Shown piece by piece: positions 33,001 through 43,100 of a stretch of DNA of 64,000 nt. The DNA comes from Cydia pomonella (Eukaryota; Arthropoda; Insecta; Lepidoptera; Tortricidae), in contig NC_084729.1 in NCBI RefSeq assembly GCF_033807575.1, forward strand, positions 3,844,001 to 3,908,000, given 5' to 3'. The position numbers and the translations under genes are program-made. The stretch's first letter is position 1. Each line of letters opens with the position of its first letter. Below the pieces are notes generated by a model that saw nothing but the letters and a program-made list of their open reading frames with translations, made no database searches and had not been told where the DNA came from.

Positions 33001-36000
33001 ATATGTATAACTTAATCTACGCGAATAGTTAATAAATATCTTCTTCTTCAGTTTTTTTTTTTAATTTATTGAATAAACAAACAATATACAGTCTAGAATT
33101 TAATACAAGACCCATCGTAGGCAAAACCTTGAGGAGGTTTGTGTGCCGATGGGGAGTTCAGAGAACAAGTCGTGCAGTCGGTCCCTCAATGCTGAGGATC
33201 GTGACATCATGCTTCTGTTGAAGACCAGATTCCTCCATAGGCTTCTATTCCTCGCCAAGCCTTATGAAATGAAATGAAATGAAGCTCATGGCCTCGTGCA
33301 GTTTTAATGGCATAGATGCAGTGATTTGAGAACACCATCTAGTAGGGGTCTGAGGTCTGGTGCCTTCAACTTTTCCAGTCATAATAACTCTCTCTAGGCT
33401 AACCAGGGAGCGGAGTGAGAGATGTCCGAAGTATATGAGAGTTAGGTCCTGGAATATTATTGACAACCGGCGTTTTATGCTTATGTTTGTTGTTTTTTTG
33501 TTTTATTTAATAAATATATGTACTCACAGATAACCAAGCGTGTCAACCAGCTGGCGAACATTAAGCCTGGAGACGTTTTCCGGGGGATCATGCTTCGGAG
33601 GCTCCTCGCTGTAGTTATGCTCCATCCGGATTATATCGGCGGCTGTGAACAAGAGACAATTTCTTGTTCAATTCTAAAATATTCTAATAAAAATTATAAC
33701 TTAGAAAATGTGGAAGTGAAAAATAATTAGTATGTTGAGTCGTTAAAACAGTGAACTCACAATGGACTTAAGCGCCATGGACGCTATTGGCGCTTAAGTC
33801 CTTTATGACAACTTCCGCATTTTGAAAAAGTTCCAAAAACTGGATCGACAAAAAATCTATTAAATCATACAATCTGTAGGGCTAAGATGGTCGACTCTTT
33901 GTCATTTGTCACCATGGCTGTCACGTTCTAACAAATATGTAAGCGCGAAAGTGACAGGCATAGTGACAAGTGATAAAAATGGAACCATGATGCCACCGCT
34001 GGTCACAAAATTTCACGAGAATGTGTAGAGAAGAAGACCCGGAAAGCAAAATGCCCGAGTCAAAGCGGTGACCTTGCTAACGCTTCGGTCAATTACAATA
34101 AGCCAATAACTTGGATAAACTTAATCTTAAAATAAATAATTACTACAAAATAACAGAGATTACTACTTAGTCGGTTTATAATAATAATAATGTACCCATC
34201 TTATGTATACCATGTTTATCGCAATAAAGTTACATTCATTTCATTCGTAAGTTCTGTCACATAGGTTTATACTGATAAAATGTAACACAAAGCTATTAAA
34301 ACTTATAAGGCAGGGATTAATTTCCCACCTGATTTTGAACTTTATTTCAAAGTGTATTAGTGCATAATTCCTGACATTATAATAAAGGGTTAATAAAAAA
34401 TGTAGCCATGATTAGGCGCGGGTTCACACAGAGCGAGTGAGCGAGCACATACGTACGAGGCAATTTCCTCACACACAAACCGGCCAGTGTAGACGTGCCT
34501 TGGCCGAGGCGGCCTGCTCGGGCGAGGAAAACGCACTGGCCGGTTTGTGCGTGAGGAAATTGCCTCGCGCGTATGCTCGCTGTGTGGGGGTCTACACAGC
34601 TATTGGATAGCTTATTTTATGTTAATCAAAACGTTATATAATTGTTATTATTTAACAAAACGGGACTTAATCGCGTATTAACGTTCTAGTTGATAAACAA
34701 GATAGTTTTAAGAATAGAATAGTATAATACTGACTGTACTTAGCTAAGGAAGAACGTTATTTTGTAAATAACTTACAAGGAGACACCAGCCATTGTAATA
34801 TTTGTCCTGGTTTTTGAAAGAAATAAACAATTTTGTTTTTTTTTTTAAGACCAAGTGCGGGTAGTCCGAAAAACTCGCGTCTAGATGTTGATGTGAACTT
34901 TAGCCAGTCTTCTCTGAGACCACGGGGATAACGCCGTCCTCGAAACTTCAGAGGTAAATTTAAAAACTATAATAATTACACTAAAATAATAATAACACCA
35001 ATAAATAACTAACATAATGGAATGCATAATGTTACGGGGACATTTATCTTTAGCGACTTCTACTCAAGATTTTAGCTATCGAATTCGAGGAAAGATTTTC
35101 TTCAACTATTCATATATATTCTCTACTATTATTTTCTATAGCTCAGTATTCAAAAGATTGATATTACATCTCATATTAGGTACAAGTTAAAGGGTACCTT
35201 TAGAGTTCCTGCCTATGAATCGTTCGAATAGGCCTTGGAAGCCGCCCGATGGGTCCCGGCCTGCAACCAGACGGAACCTTTACGATTGTAAACCCTATTC
35301 TCATTTGAACAGAGTCAATTTTTGATTACGTAAAATTGAGGAACAGTAACTACCATTATTTCAAAATATTCTGATTTTTGACGACACTGTATCTGTACCC
35401 CAAGAATTAAACAGCGCCATACTAAATTAGTACGAGAACGCGTACAAATGTGTGCATTGTATTGTATTACGGTATTAAGGCCCGTCTAGACGGGACGATC
35501 AAATAACCCATGCGATAAAATAAAATAAAATCGGCCAAGTGCGAGTTGGACTCGCACAGGAAGGGTTCCGTGCCATTATCAATAAAAACGGTCACCCATC
35601 CAAGCACTGACCCCGCCCGACGTTGCTTAACTTAGGTGATTGGATGAGAACCTCGAGATTGGAAAGAAATATTTATTTTATACTGTTTTTAGTATTTGTT
35701 GTTATAGCGGCAACAGAAATACATAATCTGTAGAAATTTCAACTGGTTAACTATTACAGTTCATGAGATACAGCCTGCGACAGGTGACAGACGGACGGAC
35801 GGAACCCTAAAAAGCAGTCAATTTCATCTAGCGTCCACACGTACACTATTTAATCATCAATTTTAGATTTAATAAATAAATGCCCCCAAAACGCGCATGG
35901 CGCCGAAAATTAGCATTCTTGCGTCTGGACCTACATTTGATCGGTCATCATCTTACAATCGAATCAAGTGGGATTGGTGAGCTAATTTCATTTTTGCGTC

Positions 36001-37094
36001 CCCACCTCCATTTTAATCAGTTGCGCGAAAAATTGTCCCGTCTGGACAGGCCTATACATGTCCATCTAGTTGAACTGATCAGTGGTTGCGAGTTATAGGC
36101 CTCGGCAGAATCGCAAGTAATCAAGGATTTCTTACTACTACAGAAGGCTTAAAGTCAATATTTCTGCTATCAATAAGTTCTCGCTATAATCATGGAGTGT
36201 TAAAGATTCGACCAAGGCTTAAGAGACCCCACATCCCACACTAGCATCTCCCGAGCGTCAGCGTCTAGTCAACTCTATGGCTGCTGCTCGACGCAACGTT
36301 GGCGCCACTGCGTAGCGACGCCATTTTCCATAGCGCTGAAGGGCGCCGACGCTCAAAAGACGCTAGTGAGTTTTACGTACCATTATAACGCTGTATCTTT
36401 AGGTATTTAAATAAAAGTAAACAAACAATTTGTATATTTTCGGGTAGTTATAACATTTATTGGTTAACCAACCAAATACAAAACCGCCTGGATCTGTCAC
36501 TGAACGACCTGACTTTAACCTACATTATACGATCATGTAATGTTTTCAACTTTTCATCTACCATCAACTGGCTTTAGGAGCCATTTGAGGGTAAATTTTG
36601 TTTACTTTTATTTAAATACCTAAAGATACAGAGTTCACACACGAAGCTGTAATATATATTTGGGTATCTTACGATATCTTATAGCAAAGCATCTTAAGAT
36701 ACTTTGCGATATATAGCGATATATTTTGGTATACCTAGTCTCTCACCACAATATAGGTGCTAGACAGACAGCAATATATATTTTGGTATCACGTGCGTGG
36801 TCATTGACATATCTAAGGACGGGCCTCACGGGCACTAAGAATAGTGCTAGTTCAGCGGTGTCACTCACGAATTCGAGCCTATCGTGCAGTCTAACGCAAC
36901 TAGTTGCGACCAATCGCGCGCGTGATGCGAACTCATCGACCAATCGCGTTGCGGCGTTAGACTGCACGATTGGCTCGAATTCGTGAGTGACACCGCTGTA
37001 CTGGCCCCATTCTTATTGCCCGTAAGGCTTGTCTATAGATATAGTTCAATGTGGTGCTTAGTTATACTATAAGATATCTTTCGGTATCTTACGG

Positions 37095-37126
<32 letters not shown>

Positions 37127-40100
37127 TATATTATCGCACCGTCTGTAATGGGCATCAGGGCTCGTACATTTCATGCCGTTGACGCAAAAATGACGTAATA
37201 TAATATACAGGAAGTTTTTCTACAACACTACAAATTTAGATAACTTACCTATTGACGCGTAGAAAAATAAATACTTGTTACGTAAAACACATTGTTAAAA
37301 ATTAAAAATATGTGTTATTTAATAATCTACTATTTAGTTGAGTGACAATAAGATGAAAGTCAGTTAGACGTTTCCGTACTGATTGTCAAGTATCTACATC
37401 AGTTAAGTAAAGAGGTTGACCAATGATTAATCATAACGAAAATAGTAATTGGAATCATACTCTATGTAGCGTGACGTCATGTTTCCGTCAACGGCATGAA
37501 ATGTACGGGCCCTGATGATGGGCTTTACTCCTATTCTACATGGTGGTTACCTCTCTTGTCGCTGGCGGTTGGTGTGATGGGAGCCACTTGTTCCTGCAGC
37601 GTGAGCAGTTCTGGCAGCATGGGGGAGTCGATCCATAGCCCTTGTGCGTCCAGCTCGAAGTGATACCTGTTATATATGTTGATCATGTTCAAACCTCATA
37701 AATCATAAGGAGTTAAAGGATTTGTGATTAAATATGTATAGGGGGCATTCCAAATTATCATCTGTGTTCTGTTAATATTGAAAACAATGCAAGTTTAGTT
37801 TTAAACCAGTCAAGAATAGTTCAAACTAAGAAGCTGATGTTTGGCATGATAACATTTATAGAATAGAGTGTTTATTCGATGCAAAATAAAAGAAGAAACC
37901 ATTTAATATACAACGTGTCTCTACCAGAGATGTGAAAAATAGTTTATAAAAAGTATTTAAATACAAAATACAAATACTTCCTTGATATACTATTTCAAAT
38001 GCAAAATACAAAATAGTTTTCAAATTTGTATTTAAAATACTAAATACAAAATAGGTATTTTCAAAATGCTTTTTTAAAATACAAATACTTTGCGATAAAA
38101 GGCTCTTAAATAGTGAATACCTAGTCTGAATTAAAAAGTTAGTATTGCTCTGAATTTACAAGTTGGAAAGGCTTTCTTTATTCTTTAACACATTCACTGC
38201 CGGGAACCCACCTGGTGGGCGCTCGTGAACTTTGTTCAGATGCCGGAGAACCCGCTAGGCGGGTTGTTTTGTACGCAGCTATAGACCACCGGTTTCTGGG
38301 GTAGTGCGCCGTTTTTTGTCTGGCAGTGAATGTTACTAAACAGATTCACCAGTTCCATGTTAAAATAATAAATAAATAAATAAATTGACTAAGTCCTACA
38401 GTAATAAGCTCATTAAGGCTTGTGTTGTGGGTACTAGATAATGATATATATAAATATTTATAAATACATATACATAAGGTCGATATTTAAACGATAGATA
38501 CAAAAACAGCTTCGACAGGAAAACATAACTAAGTAGGTATGTAATAATAGTATTAAGCAAACGCGGATCAGTCCGCGCGATCTCGCCAACTATTACATAA
38601 ACCCTAGAGGTTTTCAATAGTGGCTTATTGAGTTAAACCCTGTTTCAAAAAATTCATAGTGAATAAATAAACAAAAAAAAAACGGAAAACACCCATGACT
38701 CAGGAACAAATATCTATGTTCATCGCACAATTAAATGCCCTAACCAGGATTTGAACCCGGGACCATCGGCTTCATAGGCAGGGTCACTACTCACTAGGCC
38801 AGACCGGTCGCCATAAAAGAATGAGAGAGTTGCAAGGATTGTAACGTCAGAAGAGATTGTAACTCCTACTTACTTTAACTAATAAAAAGTATTTTGTATT
38901 TTGAAAATAGAAAATAGGTCCCAAAAACTATTTGAAATAAAATACAAAATAGTTTTCTTTAAAAGGTATTTAAATACAAAATACAAAATAGGTATTTTGC
39001 ATTTTGTATTTGCATTTTAAATACAAGTATTTCAAATAAGTCACATCTCTGGTCTCTACCCTCTGGACATTGACCGAGATCCCTAGTAGAGCTCCTTGTC
39101 AGGAATGTTCTAATATGGTAAATTATTTAATTAGATAATAAATAAAAATAAATATTTTTTAAGTTAAATTAATTCAAATAACTCATCAATAAATAGGAGC
39201 ATACCGTATTATACTCTGTATATTTAGGTACTTAAATAAAAGCTACTCTCAAATGACTCCTTAAGCTTAAGTTGAGGGTAGATGAAAACATTACATGATC
39301 AAATAATGTAGGTTAGAGTCAGGTTGTTCAGTGACAGATCCAGGCGGTTTTGTATTTGGTTGGTTAACCAATAAACGTTATAACTACCCGAAAATTTACA
39401 AATTCCAGGCGGTTTTGTATTTGGTTGGTTAACCAATAAACGTTATAACTACCCGAAAATGTACAAATTGTTTGTTAACTTTTATTTAAATACCTAAAGA
39501 TACAGACTATAGTTTGACGACCGGTCTGGCCTAGTGGGTAGTGACCCTGCCTATGAAGCCGATGGTCCCGGGTTCAAATGCTGGTAAGGGCATTTATTCG
39601 TGTGATGAGCATGGATATTTGTTCCTGAGTCATGAGTGTTTTCTATGTATTTAAGTATTTATAAATATTTATATATTATATATATATCGTTGTCTAAGTA
39701 CCCTCAACACCAGCCTTATTGAGCTTACTGTGGGACTTAGTCAATTTGTGTAATAATGTCCTATAATATATATATAGTTTGGAATGAGACTTTGTACATA
39801 GGTCAGAAATACCCTAATCTACACGTCCTATTCATCTTTGTCCAAAGGGTAGAGACACGTTGTCCACGAAATGGTCACGATTCAGCTTGGTGCTGGCTTA
39901 GCTGGGTAGCGCTGGTCTTCCGTCCGGCCATGAGCGTGTGAGACACGAAGTGTAACACAATATTTGGTAACTTGCAGCTTGAGAACATCTTCTTTTCCAT
40001 GTTGTTTCTTGTTTTGTTGGTGTATAATTTATTTAAAGTTGGAGGGTTAAAATGGAAATGGTCAGGACAATAGGGTTGTTTCCATCTACCAATCTTAGGG

Positions 40101-43100
40101 CAGAATAGCATCCCAATAAATTCTTTTGGATTATAAGAACATGTTAAACTACTTTCAGGGGACCTGTAATGACCATATTTATGTAAATATTGAATTTAAA
40201 ATATCTTTTGGCACACATCACGTGACCAAACTCGAAACGTCTGAAGATTCTGAGACGTCACAACTCTCGGATTGACACTGTTGACAGTTAGGCGATAAAC
40301 AACAAATGACAAATGTCAGTTGACAGTTCGTATCTTCTACGTGTGTTTGTAGTTATGTGTCAAACCGTAAACTGTGACGTCACACAATTTTCAAAGAGCG
40401 TTTTGGGCGCGAAAGCATCTGTCAAGATATATTTTGTTAATTTAACATAATTATTTACTGAACTGGTTCACAGGCCATAAGAAAAGGAAAAGAGGTAGAC
40501 CATTTAGAAGATGGGTGGACGACATCAAAGCGATAGCAGGAAGCACATGGACGAGAGTTGCCAAGGATAGAGAGGAATGGAGAAGGTTGGAGGAGGCCTT
40601 TTGCAAATAAATGGCACATAGACAGGAATAAAATATGCAAGAAATGTAGAAAAAAATTTAAATTTACTTTACTGTCTGAAATAAAGGATTCTTAATTCTT
40701 AATAACTTGAGAACAAATATTTTTTTTTTAATAGCATAGCAGTCCAGTCCATTCGCCACGTAAGCTGAAGACATCGGATAGAATCAGACCTCTGGGATTA
40801 TAAGTGTAAGTACATCTTAATAAATGAAATATGAAGTACTTTGGTCCAATTTTTTTAATGATATAGGATCTCTACTTTGCCCTAAGTTTGACTGGTAGAA
40901 ATTGCCTCATGGCATTAAATTCGCCTTTCGTACATTAAGTTTTTCTTTTGCTTTTGATAATAAAAAAATAAGGGCAAATAATCATCATGTGTTGCCTGTT
41001 AAAGCTCAGTGACACGCACCCTATATACATTTCTAAAATGTTATATTACTATAAGTATAAGTACAGTTTTAATTTCCATGTTTAATATATAATAAAAAAA
41101 AAGGAAGCACTGGCGGCCTAGCCTCCTAAGACCTTGAGTACATTGTACTTATTCTAAAATTATTCTTATATATTTTTTTTTGAACTTATTGTGTAACTAA
41201 GGATTCCAAATTCAAAAACAAAACAATTGCTTCTGGGTCTCAGGAGGCTAGCAGTAAGAGTGTATGACTTGCAATCCGAAGATCGCGGGTTCAAGCCCCA
41301 GCTCGTACAAAATATCATTTGATATTTACCAGTCGCTTTTCTGTGAAGGAAAACATTGTGAGGAATCCGGACTAATTCCAATAAGGCCTAGTTTACCCTC
41401 TGGGTTGGAAGGTCAGATGGCAGTCGCTGTCGTAAAAACTAGTGCCTACACCAATTGGGATTAGTTGCCAAACAGCCCCAGGCTCCCATGAGCCGTGGCA
41501 AAAAGCCGGGACAACGCGAGGAAGAATAGAATAGAATATTTTTTTTATTGTATAACTGTGGATATACAATAAAAAAATATTGCAAAGGTGGTATTTCTTT
41601 ACATTATAAGTTTCAACAGTTGCCTGTTAGTGCGTACAATGTTATTATTTTTAGTAACCTACCTATCCTAAAACTGAGCTTAAACTTAACCCTTTTCCAG
41701 GCATAGTACGACTTATCGACCACATACCCGCCATTAGAATTTCAACTTTAGCATTCCGATTTAAGGTTCAAATTAGATTACACTTTCTGGAAATGTTACT
41801 TGTCTTCAAATGAATCATCAAAGCTGGATTAATTGGAATATATTTGGATTTTTTGGAAAAACCTTGTAGATTGGTGCGGCCTGGAAAAGGGTTAAATTAA
41901 ATAATAAATTAAAAATACTCACCCGCACAGCTGAAGACTGACATGGCGCCATAGACACTCGCTCTCCTCCTGCATAGCACCCTCGATCCATTCTTGACGT
42001 ATCGGCTCGCTATCTGACCCGGTGTTTACACTGCCAACAACCAATATATGTTAGAGAGAAACGAGTACACTAGCTTACACTAAGAATGGAGAAATACTAT
42101 ATGTAGCCGACGGTTGCAGCCACAGGTGGAGAGGAGCAGAATTAGAACAACTAGAGATACTTTTTGAGGTAAGTGTTAGAGCGCATGGACATGCATGTAT
42201 CGCTCGGAAGCGTATAGGGAACTGACCGGGATTGGTCGATAGCCTATGCTCATTGCACACATATGCATGCTCTCGCGCACACTTTATTAACACATAAAAA
42301 CAGTGGTAAGTAAGGTAAGTACCTACATACTATTTTTATAAAATTAAACCAAAATGTATACTAATTACTAAGTTTTCAGGTTATTCATTTCAGGTCCAGT
42401 TTAATGCGTCGTCTACATTATACTTGTTTCTTTTCGCATTAGAAAAAGAGTAAACAATCCTGGGTGCATAGACAAGACGCCAATCATTCACGTTCCGTAG
42501 CGTATCGTAGCTATCTCTCTCTAGCACTCTTCCATATTAGTGCGACTGTGACAGTTGCGTTTCGTTCGCTACGGAGCGTTAACGATTGGCACCTTATCTA
42601 CGCGTCCTGAAGTGTTTATTTATTGAACACTTTCTAAAAAGAAGTCACAGTAATGATGGTGGTGATAATGTGACTGTTTTTTACAAATAATACAAGCGAA
42701 ATTACTGTAAACAATCTATTATTCCATTATTCACAATACCCCATTTCAGACACCACATATCCATATTTTTGTCTACAAGACTATATTAGTAGCTAACAAA
42801 GAAAAAAAAAACTATAAAACTATATAACTTAAACGTTAATGTTAGTAGAACATATAATGCTCATTGGATCGGATATGCATTGACATCCAGTAATGATTTG
42901 TCTGGTCACTGCAACATAATTATGTTACCAAATTCTAACCTAATCTAGGTTAGAAATTAGGTTAGAATTTGGTAGGAATTAGGTTAGAACCTGCTGGAAG
43001 TAGGTTATCTTATACGAATATTTATTTTAAGAGAACAAAAATACAGTTCTTTACGGGATATACAAAATCATGTGATGGTAAAACATTTGGATAAATGAAA

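Larger units (their letters stand above)
37925..39051. mobile_element. hAT-like element with two nested insertions
   Basis: Ends CAGAGATGTGA and TCACATCTCTG; GTCTCTAC is duplicated at 37917-37924 and 39052-39059, an 8-bp duplication as in hAT transposons. The arms are low-complexity A/T with repeated ATACAAAATA. Inside sit a TTAA MITE and a SINE A. No transposase. Confidence 0.85.

Noticed and set aside
36726..36986. Open frames over 36726-36986 on both strands
   Set aside because: They come from the long arms of a fold-back MITE; the same frames recur at 53261 and 53403.
38396..38617. 73-codon minus-strand frame
   Set aside because: Lies over a SINE and its insert within a hAT-like element.
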